A stretch of 64,000 nt of DNA, from contig NZ_CP027669.1 in NCBI RefSeq assembly GCF_003008595.1, positions 2,852,001 to 2,916,000 on the forward strand, in the 5' to 3' direction. The stretch is from Simplicispira suum (GTDB lineage Bacteria; Pseudomonadota; Gammaproteobacteria; Burkholderiales; Burkholderiaceae_C). The notes below the pieces were generated by a model. That model was not told the DNA's origin and made no database searches. It was given only the letters and a program-made list of their open reading frames with translations. Below are positions 8,784 through 20,226 of the stretch, piece after piece (within the stretch, counting starts at the first letter, position 1; each line of letters begins with the position of its first letter). The position numbers and the translations under genes are program-made.

Positions 8784-9143
8784 ATGAACCTCGATCAGTA
8801 TCTCCCCGTTCTTTTGTTCATCCTGGTGGGTATGGCGGTGGGCATTGTGCCGATTGCCTTGGGTTATATCCTGGGCCCCAACCGTCCGGATCCTGAGAAG
8901 AACTCCCCTTACGAGTGCGGCTTCGAAGCGTTCGAAGACGCACGCATGAAGTTTGATGTCCGCTATTACCTGGTGGCCATCCTTTTCATTCTTTTCGATC
9001 TCGAAATTGCATTTCTTTTTCCGTGGGCCGTTTCCCTTCATGAAGTGGGTTTGACGGGCTTTGTGGCGGTGTCCATCTTTCTGGCGGTGCTGGTGGTGGG
9101 TTTTGCCTACGAATGGAAAAAGGGCGCCCTGGATTGGGAATAG
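8784..9143 (+). CDS. nuoA: NADH-quinone oxidoreductase subunit A
   Basis: 119 aa membrane subunit NuoA of respiratory complex I. Three transmembrane helices are visible, with the conserved loop [22 protein letters not shown] between the first two and [15 protein letters not shown] in the second. ATG 8784 gives the standard start ([12 protein letters not shown]); an upstream in-frame start would add a non-conserved extension. First gene of a 13-gene operon, 76 bp after tRNA-Leu; no strong promoter is seen in the gap, so read-through from the tRNA transcript is possible. Confidence 0.96.
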   Translation: MNLDQYLPVLLFILVGMAVGIVPIALGYILGPNRPDPEKNSPYECGFEAFEDARMKFDVRYYLVAILFILFDLEIAFLFPWAVSLHEVGLTGFVAVSIFLAVLVVGFAYEWKKGALDWE

Positions 9144-9167
9144 CCGCCTCGAACAAGGATTGACGCG

Positions 9168-9647
9168 ATGATTGAAGGCGTAATGAAAGAAGGCTTTGTC
9201 ACCACGAGCTACGACTCTGTGGTGAACTGGGCCAAGACCGGTTCGCTCTGGCCCATGACATTTGGTCTGGCCTGCTGCGCAGTCGAAATGATGCATGCTG
9301 CGGCTGCGCGTTATGACCTTGGTCGCTTTGGCGCAGAAGTGTTTCGTGCCAGCCCGCGCCAGTCCGACCTCATGATCGTCGCCGGCACGCTGTGCAACAA
9401 GATGGCGCCTGCACTGCGCAAGGTCTACGACCAGATGAGCGAGCCGCGTTGGGTGATTTCCATGGGCTCGTGCGCCAACGGCGGCGGTTACTACCACTAC
9501 AGCTACTCCGTCGTGCGTGGCTGCGACCGCATTGTTCCTGTGGATGTGTATGTGCCGGGCTGTCCGCCTACGGCCGAGGCCCTGATCTACGGGATTATTC
9601 AGTTGCAGCAGAAAATCCGCCGCACTAACACCATTGCACGCGTCTGA
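9168..9647 (+). CDS. nuoB: NADH-quinone oxidoreductase subunit B
   Basis: 159 aa NuoB (PSST), which carries the terminal [4Fe-4S] cluster N2 that hands electrons to quinone. Ligand cysteines are visible as the tandem pair Cys36-Cys37 (GLACCAVEM), Cys102 ([16 protein letters not shown]) and Cys131 ([11 protein letters not shown]). Length is the betaproteobacterial norm. Lies 24 bp after nuoA. Confidence 0.98.
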   Translation: MIEGVMKEGFVTTSYDSVVNWAKTGSLWPMTFGLACCAVEMMHAAAARYDLGRFGAEVFRASPRQSDLMIVAGTLCNKMAPALRKVYDQMSEPRWVISMGSCANGGGYYHYSYSVVRGCDRIVPVDVYVPGCPPTAEALIYGIIQLQQKIRRTNTIARV

Positions 9648-9657
9648 GGGCTTTTCA

Positions 9658-10266
9658 ATGACATCTGTTGCTGTACGCCCCGAGGCTGTTCGTGACGCCA
9701 TCGCCCTGACGCTGGGCGATGCGGCGCGCGACGTGCACGTGTTGCTTGGCGAGGTGATTGCCGTGGTGCCTGCGGCGCGCTACCACGAGGCCATGAAGCT
9801 GCTGCGCGATGCGCCGGTTTGCCGTTTCGAGCAATTGGTGGATTTGTGTGGCATGGATCATTCCACCTATGGCGACGTTGGCGCCGAGGGTGCGCGCTAC
9901 AGCGTGGTTTCGCACTTGCTGTCGGTGAGCCTCAACCAGCGCGTACGCGTCAAGGTGTTTTGTCCGGACGACGACTTTCCCGTTGTCGATTCGGTGACCG
10001 ATCTTTGGAAGTCCGCAGAGTGGTATGAGCGCGAAGCCTTCGACTTGTTTGGCGTGGTGTTTGATGGTCATGGCGATTTGCGCCGCATCCTGACGGACTA
10101 TGGCTTTATCGGGCATCCGTTCCGCAAAGACTTTCCCTTGTCGGGCCACGTCGAAATGCGCTATGACGCCGATCAGCGCCGAGTCATCTATGAACCGGTG
10201 ACGATCGAGCCGCGCGAAGTGACGCCTCGCATCATCCGCGAAGACAAATACGGAGGCCTTCACTGA
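9658..10266 (+). CDS. nuoC: NADH-quinone oxidoreductase subunit C
   Basis: 202 aa NuoC (30 kDa) peripheral-arm subunit, separate from NuoD as in alpha- and betaproteobacteria, unlike the fused NuoCD of E. coli. The family signature is [18 protein letters not shown] followed by [23 protein letters not shown] 9658 is chosen 10 bp after the nuoB stop; a non-ATG start further up would overlap nuoB. Confidence 0.97.
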   Translation: MTSVAVRPEAVRDAIALTLGDAARDVHVLLGEVIAVVPAARYHEAMKLLRDAPVCRFEQLVDLCGMDHSTYGDVGAEGARYSVVSHLLSVSLNQRVRVKVFCPDDDFPVVDSVTDLWKSAEWYEREAFDLFGVVFDGHGDLRRILTDYGFIGHPFRKDFPLSGHVEMRYDADQRRVIYEPVTIEPREVTPRIIREDKYGGLH

Positions 10267-10296
10267 GGTCTCTTTGAGGCACGGTTACGCAAAGCC

Positions 10297-11550
10297 ATGG
10301 CTGAAATCAAGAACTATTCCCTGAACCTGGGTCCGCAGCATCCGGCCGCGCACGGCGTGTTGCGTCTGGTGCTCGAACTCGATGGCGAAGTCGTCCAGCG
10401 CGCCGATCCGCACATTGGGCTGTTGCACCGCGCCACCGAAAAGTTGGCCGAGCACAAGACCTATATCCAGTCGCTGCCTTACATGGATCGACTCGATTAC
10501 GTCTCAATGATGTGCAATGAGCATGCGTACTGCCTGGCCATCGAGAAGCTGCTGGGCGTCGCGGTCCCCTTGCGCGCGCAGTACATCCGCGTGATGTTCT
10601 CGGAAATCACGCGCTTGATGAACCACCTGATGTGGCTCGGGTCGCACGGCAACGATTGCGGCAGTTCGACCGTCCTGATCTATACCTTCCGCGAACGTGA
10701 AGACCTGTTCGACATGTACGAAGCCGTGTCCGGCGCACGCATGCATGCGGCCTATTTTCGTCCTGGCGGTGTCTACCGTGACCTGCCTGACAGCATGCCG
10801 CAGTACAAGGCCAGCAAGGTGCGCAACGCCAAGTCGCTGGAGGCGCGCAACCAGAACCGCCAGGGCTCATTGCTTGATTTCATTGAAGATTTCACGCAGC
10901 GGTTCCCCAAGTGCGTCGACGAGTACGAAGTTCTGCTCACCGACAACCGCATCTGGAAACAGCGCACGGTGGGCGTTGGTGTCGTCTCTGCGGAGCGGGC
11001 GCTGAACCTGGGTATGACTGGCCCCATGCTGCGTGGATCCGGCGTGGTCTGGGATTTGCGCAAGACGCAGCCCTACGAGGTCTATGACCGCATGGAGTTC
11101 GATGTGCCGGTGGGTGTCACGGGCGACTGCTACGACCGCTACCTGGTGCGTGTGCAGGAAATGCGTGAATCCAATCGCATCATCAAGCAGTGCGTTGACT
11201 GGCTGCGCAAGAACCCCGGGCCAGTGATTACCGACAACCACAAGATTGCGCCCCCCAGCCGTGAGTTGATGAAGACCGGCATGGAAGATCTGATTCACCA
11301 TTTCAAGCTGTTCACCGAAGGCATGCATGTGCCGGAGGGAGAGGCTTACGCTGCTGTGGAGCACCCCAAGGGAGAGTTCGGTATCTATCTGGTGAGTGAT
11401 GGTGCCAACAAGCCGTACCGCCTGAAGATCCGGGCGCCCGGATATCCGCATCTGGCTGCCATGGACGAGCTAGCGCGCGGTCACATGATCGCAGACGTGG
11501 TGGCCATTATCGGCACCATGGACATCGTGTTCGGAGAAATTGACCGATGA
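10297..11550 (+). CDS. nuoD: NADH-quinone oxidoreductase subunit D
   Basis: 417 aa NuoD (49 kDa), which together with NuoB forms the quinone-reduction site. Starts [20 protein letters not shown]; the [10 protein letters not shown] loop with its conserved His lines the quinone pocket. Related to the large subunit of NiFe hydrogenases but without the metal-binding cysteines. Its stop overlaps the nuoE start (ATGA at 11547). Confidence 0.98.
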   Translation: MAEIKNYSLNLGPQHPAAHGVLRLVLELDGEVVQRADPHIGLLHRATEKLAEHKTYIQSLPYMDRLDYVSMMCNEHAYCLAIEKLLGVAVPLRAQYIRVMFSEITRLMNHLMWLGSHGNDCGSSTVLIYTFREREDLFDMYEAVSGARMHAAYFRPGGVYRDLPDSMPQYKASKVRNAKSLEARNQNRQGSLLDFIEDFTQRFPKCVDEYEVLLTDNRIWKQRTVGVGVVSAERALNLGMTGPMLRGSGVVWDLRKTQPYEVYDRMEFDVPVGVTGDCYDRYLVRVQEMRESNRIIKQCVDWLRKNPGPVITDNHKIAPPSRELMKTGMEDLIHHFKLFTEGMHVPEGEAYAAVEHPKGEFGIYLVSDGANKPYRLKIRAPGYPHLAAMDELARGHMIADVVAIIGTMDIVFGEIDR

Positions 11551-12038
11551 TTTCTGAAACGACCCTTGCGCGCTTTGAGCGCGAAGTAGCCAAATACCCC
11601 GCCGAGCAAAGGCAATCGGCTGTGATGGCCTGTATGGCCATCGTGCAGCAGGAGCAGGGCTTTATCAGTGAAGAGAGCGAGGCCGAGCTGGCTGCCTATC
11701 TCGGTATGCCGCAGATTGCCGTGCACGAGGTGACGACCTTCTACAACATGTACAACCAGGCGCCGGTGGGCAAGTACAAGCTCAATGTCTGTACCAACCT
11801 ACCGTGCCTGCTGCGCGACGGCGGCAAGGCGCTTGAATATCTTGAGAAGAAGCTGGGCATCCCTATGGGCGGCACCACGTCGGACGGCATGTTCACGCTG
11901 CAACAGTGCGAATGCCTGGGAGCTTGCGCTGATGCGCCAGTGATACTCGTCAATGACCGCTCCATGTGCAGTTTCATGTCAGACGACAAGCTCGACCAAT
12001 TGGTCGACAGCCTGCGTTCTGCCGAGGGGCAAGCATGA
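11547..12038 (+). CDS. nuoE: NADH-quinone oxidoreductase subunit E
   Basis: 163 aa NuoE (24 kDa), a thioredoxin-like [2Fe-2S] (N1a) protein of the NADH-oxidising module. The four cluster ligands appear as CTNLPC and CECLGAC, in the family's C-x4-C and C-x3-C spacing. Overlaps nuoD upstream and nuoF downstream by ATGA junctions, so D-E-F translation is coupled. Confidence 0.97.
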   Translation: MISETTLARFEREVAKYPAEQRQSAVMACMAIVQQEQGFISEESEAELAAYLGMPQIAVHEVTTFYNMYNQAPVGKYKLNVCTNLPCLLRDGGKALEYLEKKLGIPMGGTTSDGMFTLQQCECLGACADAPVILVNDRSMCSFMSDDKLDQLVDSLRSAEGQA

Positions 12039-13387
12039 AGCCAGCACAAGTTCTTTCGCAATTTCAGGCGGCGGGCCTCGAAACCTGTTTTCATGGGCGC
12101 CATATCGATCCGCAAATCTATGCAGACCTCGACGGCTCCAACTGGGGCATTGACGCCTACATTCAACGTGGTGGTTACCAGGCAGTGCGCACCATGCTGG
12201 GCGCCGATGGCTCTGCTGCGTTGACACCCGACCAGGTGATCGCGACGGTCAAGGAGTCGGGCTTGCGTGGACGCGGCGGCGCCGGCTTTCCTACGGGGCT
12301 CAAATGGAGCTTCATGCCACGCCAGTTCCCCGGCCAGAAGTATCTTGTGTGCAATTCGGACGAGGGTGAGCCTGGGACCTGCAAGGACCGCGACATCCTG
12401 ATGTACAACCCCCACAGCGTGATCGAGGGCATGATCATCGGGGCCTACGCGATGGGCATCAGCGTGGGCTACAACTACATCCACGGTGAGATCTTTAAGG
12501 CGTACGAGCGGTTCGAGGTTGCTCTCGAGGAGGCGCGACGCGCTGGCTACCTGGGATCAAAGTTGTTGGGCAGCGACTTCAGTTTCGAGCTCTATGCGCA
12601 CCACGGATTTGGCGCCTATATCTGCGGTGAAGAGACGGCCTTGCTCGAATCGCTGGAAGGCAAGAAGGGGCAGCCCCGGTTCAAGCCACCGTTTCCGGCC
12701 AGCTTTGGTCTCTACGGCAAGCCGACCACCATCAACAACACCGAGACGTTTGCCGCCGTGCCGTGGATCATCCGCAACGGTGGCGCGGCATACCTTGCTT
12801 GTGGCAAGCCCAACAACGGAGGCACCAAAATTTACTCGGTATCGGGCGATGTGGAGCTGCCCGGCAACTACGAGGTGCCCATGGGCACGCCATTTCCTAA
12901 GCTCTTGGAGCTTGCGGGAGGCGTACGCAAGGGGCGCAAGCTCAAGGCTGTAATTCCGGGGGGGTCATCATCGCCCGTGTTGCCAGCTTCCATCATGATG
13001 GAATGCACGCTTGACTACGACTCCATCTCCAAAGCCGGCTCCATGCTGGGCTCAGGCGCAGTCATCGTGATGGACGACAGCCGGTGCATGGTGGAATCGC
13101 TCAAGCGGCTGTCGTATTTCTACATGCACGAGTCCTGTGGACAGTGCACGCCGTGCCGTGAGGGTACGGGTTGGTTGTGGCGTCTGGTCGACCGTATTCA
13201 CCGTGGCGAAGGCAGGTGGGCGGATATGGACGTGCTCGACGACGTGGCAGCCAACATCATGGGACGCACCATTTGCGCTCTGGGAGATGCCGCAGCCATG
13301 CCTGTGCGCGCCATGCTCAAGCATTTCCGTCATGAATTCGAAGCGATGATTCCCAAGACGAATCCGCGTACCTCGGCTTCGGCCTGA
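12035..13387 (+). CDS. nuoF: NADH-quinone oxidoreductase subunit F
   Basis: 450 aa NuoF (51 kDa), which binds NADH and FMN and carries cluster N3. The nucleotide/FMN motifs are [15 protein letters not shown] and [15 protein letters not shown]; the [4Fe-4S] ligands are in [15 protein letters not shown] plus a later Cys in [14 protein letters not shown] 12035 overlapping the nuoE stop gives the usual N-terminus. Confidence 0.97.
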   Translation: MKPAQVLSQFQAAGLETCFHGRHIDPQIYADLDGSNWGIDAYIQRGGYQAVRTMLGADGSAALTPDQVIATVKESGLRGRGGAGFPTGLKWSFMPRQFPGQKYLVCNSDEGEPGTCKDRDILMYNPHSVIEGMIIGAYAMGISVGYNYIHGEIFKAYERFEVALEEARRAGYLGSKLLGSDFSFELYAHHGFGAYICGEETALLESLEGKKGQPRFKPPFPASFGLYGKPTTINNTETFAAVPWIIRNGGAAYLACGKPNNGGTKIYSVSGDVELPGNYEVPMGTPFPKLLELAGGVRKGRKLKAVIPGGSSSPVLPASIMMECTLDYDSISKAGSMLGSGAVIVMDDSRCMVESLKRLSYFYMHESCGQCTPCREGTGWLWRLVDRIHRGEGRWADMDVLDDVAANIMGRTICALGDAAAMPVRAMLKHFRHEFEAMIPKTNPRTSASA

Positions 13388-13402
13388 TCGCGAGTAAAGC
13401 AT

Positions 13403-15538
13403 ATGGTTGAAATTGAACTCGACGGAAAAAAGGTAGAGATCGCCGAAGGCAGCATGGTGATGCATGCGGCCGAGAAGGCGGGGACCTACATCCCGCATTT
13501 CTGTTATCACAAGAAGCTCACGATTGCCGCCAACTGCCGCATGTGTCTGGTGGACATCGAAAAGTCCCCCAAGCCCATGCCTGCCTGCTGCACACCGGTC
13601 ACACAAGGCATGGTGGTGCGCACCAAGAGCGACAAGGCCCTCAAGGCACAGAAATCCGTCATGGAGTTTCTGCTTATCAACCATCCCTTGGACTGCCCGA
13701 TCTGCGATCAGGGCGGTGAATGCCAGTTGCAGGATTTGGCGGTGGGTTATGGCGCTTCGGCCTCGCGCTATGAGGAAGAAAAGCGTGTCGTTCTGCACAA
13801 AGACGTAGGCCCCTTGATCTCCATGGAGGAGATGACCCGTTGCATCCACTGCACGCGCTGCATCCGCTTTGGCCAAGAGGTGGGCGGCATCATGGAGCTG
13901 GGCATGATCAATCGAGGTGAGTACGCCGAGATCACCACCGTGGCGGGCGACACCATCGATTCTGAACTCTCGGGCAACATGATCGACATTTGCCCGGTGG
14001 GGGCCCTCACCAGCAAGCCCTTTCGCTACAGCGCCCGCACCTGGGAGCTCTCCCGCCGCAAGTCCGTCAGCCCGCACGACTCTACGGGTGCGAACCTCAT
14101 CGTTCAGGTGAAGAACCACCGTGTCATGCGCGTTCTTCCGTTTGAGAATGAGGACGTCAACGAATGCTGGATCGCTGACCGCGATCGCTTTTCCTACGAA
14201 GCGCTGACAGGGCCCGATCGACTGGAGCATCCCATGCTCAAGCAGGGCGGCGAGTGGCGGGAAGTCGACTGGCAGACGGCGCTCGAATACGTAGCTAACG
14301 GTTTGCAGGATATCGATGCGGAACACGGCAGCGCAAGCATTGGCGCGCTGGTCAGTCCGCACAGCACCCTGGAAGAGCTGTATTTGGCGGGTGCCTTGGT
14401 GCGCGGAATGGGCAGCGGCAACATCGATTACCGCTTGCGCAACGCAGAATTTGAAGACGCGCCGGGTGTGCGCTGGTTAGGGCAATCCATTGCGTCGCTC
14501 GCAACGCTTGACTCGGTGCTGGTGCTCGGCTCCAACGTTCGCAAGGATCATCCCTTGTTTGCACAGCGCATCCGCCAAGCCCAGCGCAAAGGCGCAGTGG
14601 TAAGTTCGATCAACTCAGTGCAGCCCGACTGGGCCATGCCGGTAGCCCACGTTATGGTGGCTCCCGCGTCGGACTGGTTGCGCGCTCTGGCCGAAGTCGC
14701 TGCTGCGCTCGGGCAGTCGAACGCAGTGTCTGCACCGGTTAGCGGGATAGAGCCGAGTGCTGCAGCAGCCGACATCGCCAAGGCCTTGTTGCGGGGCGAG
14801 CAGAAGGCCATTTTGCTGGGCAACGCTGCCGCCCACCACAGCCAGGCGTCGAAACTGCTGGCGCTGTGCAACTGGATCGGTGCGCAGACCGGCGCAAGCG
14901 TTGGCTACCTCACTGAAGCGGCCAACACCGTCGGTGCGCAGTGGGTGAAGGCGGTGCCGAATGCTGGGGCTCTGAATGCCGCGCAGATGCTTTCGGGATC
15001 GCTCAAGGGCGTACTGCTGCTCAACACCGAACCGGTCTTTGACTCGGCGGCAGGCGAGGGCGCTGCGAGCGCATTGGCAGCGGCTGACATGGTAGTGACG
15101 CTCAGCCCGTTCAAGACCAATATGGATTTCAGCGATGTGCTGCTGCCCATCGCTCCATTTACGGAAACCTCCGGCAGTTTTGTGAATGCGGAGGCGCGCT
15201 TGCAAAGCTTCAATGCCGTTGTCCGCCCTTTGGGCGAAACGCGGCCCGCTTGGAAGGTGCTGCGCGTGCTTGCCAATCTGATGGAAATTCCCGGTTTTGA
15301 ATTTGAGTCTTCACAAGACGTGCTGAGCCAGATTGCCGGAGCGGGGGGTGCCGCGACCGGGATCCCAACCGCGTTACTGAGCAATCACAGCGAGGCACTC
15401 GTCTCCGACGTGAGCGGTATTTCCGACGAAGCACCCGTGTCTGCTGCCATCTACCAGCTCGATAGCTTGGTGCGGCGCTCACCGTCGTTGCAGGCGACGC
15501 GGGACGGTCGAGCTGCGGCCAGGGAGGTGCAGCCATGA
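13403..15538 (+). CDS. nuoG: NADH-quinone oxidoreductase subunit G
   Basis: 711 aa NuoG (75 kDa), the large iron-sulfur subunit. The N-terminal ferredoxin domain holds a [2Fe-2S] site ([15 protein letters not shown], later PACC), then [14 protein letters not shown] and [14 protein letters not shown] for the [4Fe-4S] clusters; the rest is a molybdopterin-oxidoreductase-like fold without cofactor. Somewhat short compared with E. coli NuoG (~900 aa), but within the range of this lineage as far as I recall. Stop overlaps the nuoH start. Confidence 0.97.
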   Translation: MVEIELDGKKVEIAEGSMVMHAAEKAGTYIPHFCYHKKLTIAANCRMCLVDIEKSPKPMPACCTPVTQGMVVRTKSDKALKAQKSVMEFLLINHPLDCPICDQGGECQLQDLAVGYGASASRYEEEKRVVLHKDVGPLISMEEMTRCIHCTRCIRFGQEVGGIMELGMINRGEYAEITTVAGDTIDSELSGNMIDICPVGALTSKPFRYSARTWELSRRKSVSPHDSTGANLIVQVKNHRVMRVLPFENEDVNECWIADRDRFSYEALTGPDRLEHPMLKQGGEWREVDWQTALEYVANGLQDIDAEHGSASIGALVSPHSTLEELYLAGALVRGMGSGNIDYRLRNAEFEDAPGVRWLGQSIASLATLDSVLVLGSNVRKDHPLFAQRIRQAQRKGAVVSSINSVQPDWAMPVAHVMVAPASDWLRALAEVAAALGQSNAVSAPVSGIEPSAAAADIAKALLRGEQKAILLGNAAAHHSQASKLLALCNWIGAQTGASVGYLTEAANTVGAQWVKAVPNAGALNAAQMLSGSLKGVLLLNTEPVFDSAAGEGAASALAAADMVVTLSPFKTNMDFSDVLLPIAPFTETSGSFVNAEARLQSFNAVVRPLGETRPAWKVLRVLANLMEIPGFEFESSQDVLSQIAGAGGAATGIPTALLSNHSEALVSDVSGISDEAPVSAAIYQLDSLVRRSPSLQATRDGRAAAREVQP

Positions 15539-16611
15539 TCGACGCGCTGTACAACGGGGGGCTGCATTTGCTGGACCAGGCTTGGTGGACAGGTGCTGGT
15601 TGGCCGGTGCTCTGGATTTTGATCAAGATTGTGGTCATCGTGCTGCCTTTAATGGGCGCAGTGGCCTATCTCACGCTCTGGGAGCGCAAGCTGCTCGGCT
15701 TCATGCAGGTGCGCCACGGCCCCAATCGCGTCGGGCCGCTGGGCTTGTTGCAGCCGATTGCTGACGCCTTGAAGCTGCTCACCAAGGAAATCATCCAGCC
15801 ATCGGCGGCCTCCAAGGGTCTGTTTGTGCTGGGGCCAGTGATGGCCATCATGCCGGCACTGGCCGCCTGGGTGGTCATTCCTTTCGGGCCCGAGGTGGCG
15901 CTTAGCAATATCAACGCCGGGCTGCTGCTGCTGATGGCAATCACCTCCATCGAGGTGTATGGCGTGATCATCGCTGGCTGGGCTTCCAACTCGAAATACG
16001 CCTTTTTGGGTGCCATGCGCGCTTCGGCCCAAATGGTGAGCTATGAAATTGCCATGGGTTTCTGCTTTCTGGTGGTGATCATGGTGTCGGGCAGCATGAA
16101 CCTCACCGAAGTCGTACTGGGCCAGGGGCGCGGCGCCATGGCGGCAAACGGCCTTTCATTCCTATCGTGGAACTGGCTGCCGCTGCTGCCCATTTTTATC
16201 GTCTACCTTGTGTCGGCTGTTGCCGAAACCAATCGCCACCCGTTCGACGTGGTCGAAGGTGAAGCAGAAATTGTGGCCGGCCACATGGTGGAATATTCTG
16301 GTATGGGGTTTGCCATCTTCTTCCTCGCCGAATACGCGAGCATGTGGTTGGTGTCGATTCTCGCGGTCATCATGTTCTTGGGAGGCTGGCTCTCTCCGTT
16401 TGCGGCGCTGGACTTCATTCCTGGCTGGATCTGGCTCGGGATCAAGACTTTCCTCGTGGTATCCATGTTTATCTGGATCCGCGCCACCTTCCCGCGCTTT
16501 CGCTATGACCAGATCATGCGCTTGGGCTGGAAGATCTTCATTCCTGTCACGCTGGTGTGGCTGCTCGTGATCGCGGGCTGGCTACTCTCGCCCTGGAATA
16601 TCTGGAAATAA
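15535..16611 (+). CDS. nuoH: NADH-quinone oxidoreductase subunit H
   Basis: 358 aa NuoH (ND1), the membrane subunit docking the peripheral arm and forming part of the quinone channel. Eight or so transmembrane helices; conserved loops are [20 protein letters not shown] and [24 protein letters not shown] overlap with nuoG. Confidence 0.98.
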   Translation: MIDALYNGGLHLLDQAWWTGAGWPVLWILIKIVVIVLPLMGAVAYLTLWERKLLGFMQVRHGPNRVGPLGLLQPIADALKLLTKEIIQPSAASKGLFVLGPVMAIMPALAAWVVIPFGPEVALSNINAGLLLLMAITSIEVYGVIIAGWASNSKYAFLGAMRASAQMVSYEIAMGFCFLVVIMVSGSMNLTEVVLGQGRGAMAANGLSFLSWNWLPLLPIFIVYLVSAVAETNRHPFDVVEGEAEIVAGHMVEYSGMGFAIFFLAEYASMWLVSILAVIMFLGGWLSPFAALDFIPGWIWLGIKTFLVVSMFIWIRATFPRFRYDQIMRLGWKIFIPVTLVWLLVIAGWLLSPWNIWK

Positions 16612-16625
16612 GCGGAGAACCCCCC

Positions 16626-17135
16626 ATGGCTGCCGTTGCTGCTGCATCTTTTTCCGTCAAGGATTTCTTCAAGAGCTTTTTGCTGGTGGAGCTGGTCAAG
16701 GGCATGGTCCTGACCGGGCGCTACGCGTTCCGACGCAAGGTGACCGTACAGTTCCCCGAAGAAAAGACACCCCTTTCACCTCGTTTTCGTGGCCTGCACG
16801 CACTGCGTCGCTACGAGAACGGGGAAGAGCGCTGCATTGCCTGCAAGCTGTGCGAGGCAGTTTGTCCTGCGGTGGCTATCACCATCGAGTCCGATATTCG
16901 TGACGATGGTTCGCGCCGTACCACCCGCTATGACATCGATTTGACGAAGTGCATTTTTTGCGGTTTCTGTGAGGAAAGCTGCCCCGTCGATTCCATCGTA
17001 GAAACACATATTCTTGAATACCACGGTGAAAAGCGTGGTGATCTGTATTTCACCAAGGACATGTTGCTGGCGGTCGGTGACCGCTACGAAACCGAGATTG
17101 CTGCTGCCCGAGCGGCAGACGCGCCTTACCGCTGA
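16626..17135 (+). CDS. nuoI: NADH-quinone oxidoreductase subunit I
   Basis: 169 aa NuoI (TYKY), an 8Fe ferredoxin-like subunit carrying clusters N6a and N6b. The two C-x2-C-x2-C-x3-CP motifs are [16 protein letters not shown] and [19 protein letters not shown] 16626 lies 15 bp after nuoH with GGAGAA upstream; longer in-frame openings overlap nuoH and are not conserved. Confidence 0.97.
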   Translation: MAAVAAASFSVKDFFKSFLLVELVKGMVLTGRYAFRRKVTVQFPEEKTPLSPRFRGLHALRRYENGEERCIACKLCEAVCPAVAITIESDIRDDGSRRTTRYDIDLTKCIFCGFCEESCPVDSIVETHILEYHGEKRGDLYFTKDMLLAVGDRYETEIAAARAADAPYR

Positions 17136-17178
17136 GCGGCAAGGCCCCTACGCGAGACTTCTTGAAAAGAACCGATTC

Positions 17179-17844
17179 ATGGACGCCAAGACTGGTTTTT
17201 TCTATCTCTTCTCGGTGGTGCTGCTGTTTGCAGCCTTCCGGGTTATCACAGCACGAAATCCGGTGCATGCGATATTGCATCTGATGCTGGCTTTTTCGCA
17301 GGCTTCGGGCCTTTGGCTGCTGCTGAAGGCTGAGTTTTTGGCCATTGTGCTGGTGCTGATCTACCTGGGCGCCGTAATGGTGCTGTTTATGTTCGTAGTG
17401 ATGATGCTGGACATTGACATGTCCGGCGTGCGCAAAGGGTTCTGGAAGCACTTTCCTCTGGCCGCTGCGATCGGCGCGGCCATTGCGCTGGAAATGGCTT
17501 TGGTGTTGATGGCAGGTTTTCGCGGCATGGACGAGCCCAAAGCCATGGCTAGCGCCGTGGATGCGGCGGGCCAGATTCTTCCGTTTTCCAATGCGAAGGC
17601 CTTGGGCCAGCTGATGTACACGGAGTACCTGCTTCCAGTGGAAATCGCTGCGGTGATTTTGCTCGTGGCCATGATTTCCGCCATTGCACTCACGCTGCGC
17701 AAGCGTAAGGACAGCAAGGCGATTGACCCATCGGAGCAGATTCGGGTGCGTGCGCAGGACCGCATGCGCATTGTCAAGCTCGCACCCACGATGCTGGCGC
17801 CCGAGCCCGAGGCATCAGCTGCAGCACCGGAGACAAAAGCATGA
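17179..17844 (+). CDS. nuoJ: NADH-quinone oxidoreductase subunit J
   Basis: 221 aa NuoJ (ND6), membrane subunit of five helices. Conserved segments are [15 protein letters not shown] and [17 protein letters not shown]. The C-terminal extension after the last helix is polar and Ala/Glu-rich. Chosen start ATG 17179 gives [12 protein letters not shown]; the frame is open further upstream inside nuoI but without homology. Stop overlaps nuoK by ATGA. Confidence 0.95.
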   Translation: MDAKTGFFYLFSVVLLFAAFRVITARNPVHAILHLMLAFSQASGLWLLLKAEFLAIVLVLIYLGAVMVLFMFVVMMLDIDMSGVRKGFWKHFPLAAAIGAAIALEMALVLMAGFRGMDEPKAMASAVDAAGQILPFSNAKALGQLMYTEYLLPVEIAAVILLVAMISAIALTLRKRKDSKAIDPSEQIRVRAQDRMRIVKLAPTMLAPEPEASAAAPETKA

Positions 17845-18149
17845 GCTTGACCTTGGGCCACTTCCTCTCGCTGGGTGCAATACTTTTTGCGCTTGCCGTC
17901 ATCGGTATCTTTCTCAACCGCAAGAATCTGATCGTGCTGCTGATGTCCATCGAACTGATGCTGCTCGCGGTGAACATGAACTTCGTCGCTTTCTCGCACT
18001 ATCTGGGCGATATGCACGGGCAGGTCTTTGTGTTTTTCATTCTCACGGTGGCAGCGGCCGAGTCGGCCATCGGTCTTGCCATCCTGGTGCTGTTGTTCCG
18101 CAACAAGTCCAACATCAATGCGGACGCGCTCGACACCCTGCAGGGTTGA
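17841..18149 (+). CDS. nuoK: NADH-quinone oxidoreductase subunit K
   Basis: 102 aa NuoK (ND4L) with three transmembrane helices. It shows the conserved buried glutamates of the proton path in [16 protein letters not shown] and [17 protein letters not shown]. Translationally coupled to nuoJ by the ATGA overlap at 17841. Confidence 0.97.
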   Translation: MSLTLGHFLSLGAILFALAVIGIFLNRKNLIVLLMSIELMLLAVNMNFVAFSHYLGDMHGQVFVFFILTVAAAESAIGLAILVLLFRNKSNINADALDTLQG

Positions 18150-18176
18150 GGCGACTTTAAGCCAAGGTTTCCCACA

Positions 18177-20213
18177 ATGAGTCAAACCCTTTCTGCTTCC
18201 ACGCTGCTGATCGTGCCGCTTGCACCGCTTGCAGGCGCGCTGCTGGCCGGCGTGCTTGGAACCACGTTCGGCGGTAACTGGATCGGCCGACGCATGAGCC
18301 ACACGCTCACCATTCTGGGTGTGCTCGTCGCCTTCGTGATTTCGGCCATGACGCTCAAGAGCGTGGCCGTCGATGGCGCCCGTTTTAACGAGAGTATCTA
18401 CACTTGGATGGAGGTGGGCGGATTGAAAATGGAGGTGGGCTTTCTGATCGACAGCCTGACCGCCATGATGATGTGCGTCGTCACCTTCGTCTCGCTGATG
18501 GTTCACATCTACACCATCGGATACATGGAGGAGGACGAAGGCTACAACCGGTTCTTCGCCTACATCTCGCTGTTTACTTTCTCCATGCTGATGCTTGTCA
18601 TGAGCAACAATATGCTGCAGCTCTTTTTCGGCTGGGAGGCCGTGGGCTTGGTGTCTTATCTGTTGATCGGTTTTTGGTACAACAAGCCGTCGGCGATTTT
18701 CGCCAACATGAAGGCTTTTATGGTGAACCGCGTGGGTGACTTCGGTTTCATCCTGGGTATCGGACTGATTGCTGCGTACGCCAATACGCTGAACTACGGC
18801 GAGGTATTTGCCAAGGCGGGTGAACTCGGCGCCTTGTCTTTTCCCGGAACGTCCTGGATGCTGATTACCGTTATCTGCATCTGTCTGTTCATCGGAGCCA
18901 TGGGCAAGAGCGCGCAGTTTCCGCTGCACGTGTGGTTGCCAGACTCGATGGAAGGCCCAACGCCCATTTCGGCCTTGATCCACGCAGCCACCATGGTCAC
19001 GGCAGGCATCTTCATGGTGGCGCGCATGTCGCCGCTTTTTGAGCTGTCTGACGCGGCCTTGAACTTCATTCTGATCATTGGGGCCATCACGGCGCTGTTC
19101 ATGGGTTTTCTGGGAATCATCCAGAACGACATCAAGCGCGTCATCGCCTATTCGACCTTGTCGCAGCTGGGTTACATGACGGTAGCGCTCGGTGCATCGG
19201 CCTACTCTGTGGCCGTGTTCCATTTGATGACCCATGCCTTCTTCAAGGCATTGTTGTTCCTGGCTGCAGGCTCCGTAATTATCGGGATGCACCACAACCA
19301 GGATATTCGCTGGATGGGCGCGGTGCGCAAATACATGCCCATTACCTGGATCACATTTCTACTGGGTTCCCTGGCCCTGATTGGCACGCCGCTGTTCGCT
19401 GGTTTTTACTCCAAGGACAGCATCATTGAAGCAGTGCACGCGAGCACGCTGCCTGCAGCGGGGTTTGCTAGCTTTGCCGTGCTGGCCGGTGTTTTTGTCA
19501 CGGCCTTTTATTCGTTCCGTCTGTATTTCCTGGTGTTCCACGGCAAGGAGCGCTTCGATCAGAATCCAGATGCGCACCACCACGCTGCAGACGAAGAGCC
19601 CGATCCGCACGGACACCATGGTGATCACAGCAAACCGCACGAGACGCCTTGGGTGGTCACGGTGCCTTTGGTGCTGTTGGCCATTCCCTCGGTCGTCATT
19701 GGCTTCCTCACCATTGGTCCGATGTTGTTCGGTGACTTTTTCAAGGATGTCATCGTTGTCGACGCCGCGCGGCACCCGGCGATGGCAGAACTGGCAGAGG
19801 CTTTCCATGGTCCGGTGGCCATGGCATTGCATGGTTTGACGGCAGCACCGTTCTGGCTGGCCCTTGCTGGTGTGGCGGCGTCGTACTACATGTACCTTGT
19901 CAATCCGGCGCTTCCGGCATCCATCAAGCGCATATTCCAGCCGATCTATACGCTGCTGGAGAACAAGTATTACCTTGACTGGATCAACGAGAACGTTCTG
20001 GCGCGCGCAACGCGTGGCCTCGGCGTAGCTCTGTGGAAGGGCGGTGATCAGGCAGTGATCGACGGTGCGTTGGTGAATGGTTCCTGGAAGCTCGTGGGCT
20101 GGGTTGCGGGTGTGGTGCGACGCGTTCAGACAGGTTACGTCTATCACTACGCGCTGGTCATGATTCTGGGAATCTTCGTGCTCATGACGTATTTCGTATG
20201 GCTCAACAAGTAG
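18177..20213 (+). CDS. nuoL: NADH-quinone oxidoreductase subunit L
   Basis: 678 aa NuoL (ND5), distal antiporter-like proton-pumping subunit. Contains the Mrp-antiporter core with GWEAVGLVSYLLIGFWY, the lysine-bearing helix GAMGKSAQFPLHVWLPDSMEGPTPISAL, and the long C-terminal lateral helix region. An unusual feature is a histidine-rich cytoplasmic loop at about residues 466-490 (PDAHHHAADEEPDPHGHHGDH). Confidence 0.97.
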   Translation: MSQTLSASTLLIVPLAPLAGALLAGVLGTTFGGNWIGRRMSHTLTILGVLVAFVISAMTLKSVAVDGARFNESIYTWMEVGGLKMEVGFLIDSLTAMMMCVVTFVSLMVHIYTIGYMEEDEGYNRFFAYISLFTFSMLMLVMSNNMLQLFFGWEAVGLVSYLLIGFWYNKPSAIFANMKAFMVNRVGDFGFILGIGLIAAYANTLNYGEVFAKAGELGALSFPGTSWMLITVICICLFIGAMGKSAQFPLHVWLPDSMEGPTPISALIHAATMVTAGIFMVARMSPLFELSDAALNFILIIGAITALFMGFLGIIQNDIKRVIAYSTLSQLGYMTVALGASAYSVAVFHLMTHAFFKALLFLAAGSVIIGMHHNQDIRWMGAVRKYMPITWITFLLGSLALIGTPLFAGFYSKDSIIEAVHASTLPAAGFASFAVLAGVFVTAFYSFRLYFLVFHGKERFDQNPDAHHHAADEEPDPHGHHGDHSKPHETPWVVTVPLVLLAIPSVVIGFLTIGPMLFGDFFKDVIVVDAARHPAMAELAEAFHGPVAMALHGLTAAPFWLALAGVAASYYMYLVNPALPASIKRIFQPIYTLLENKYYLDWINENVLARATRGLGVALWKGGDQAVIDGALVNGSWKLVGWVAGVVRRVQTGYVYHYALVMILGIFVLMTYFVWLNK

Positions 20214-20226
20214 GGGAAAAATAAAA

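Noticed and set aside
17361..19295. 644-codon minus-strand frame opposite nuoJ, nuoK and nuoL
   Set aside because: Translation is rich in His, Gln and Arg, typical antisense composition; the plus strand holds complex I genes with all motifs intact.
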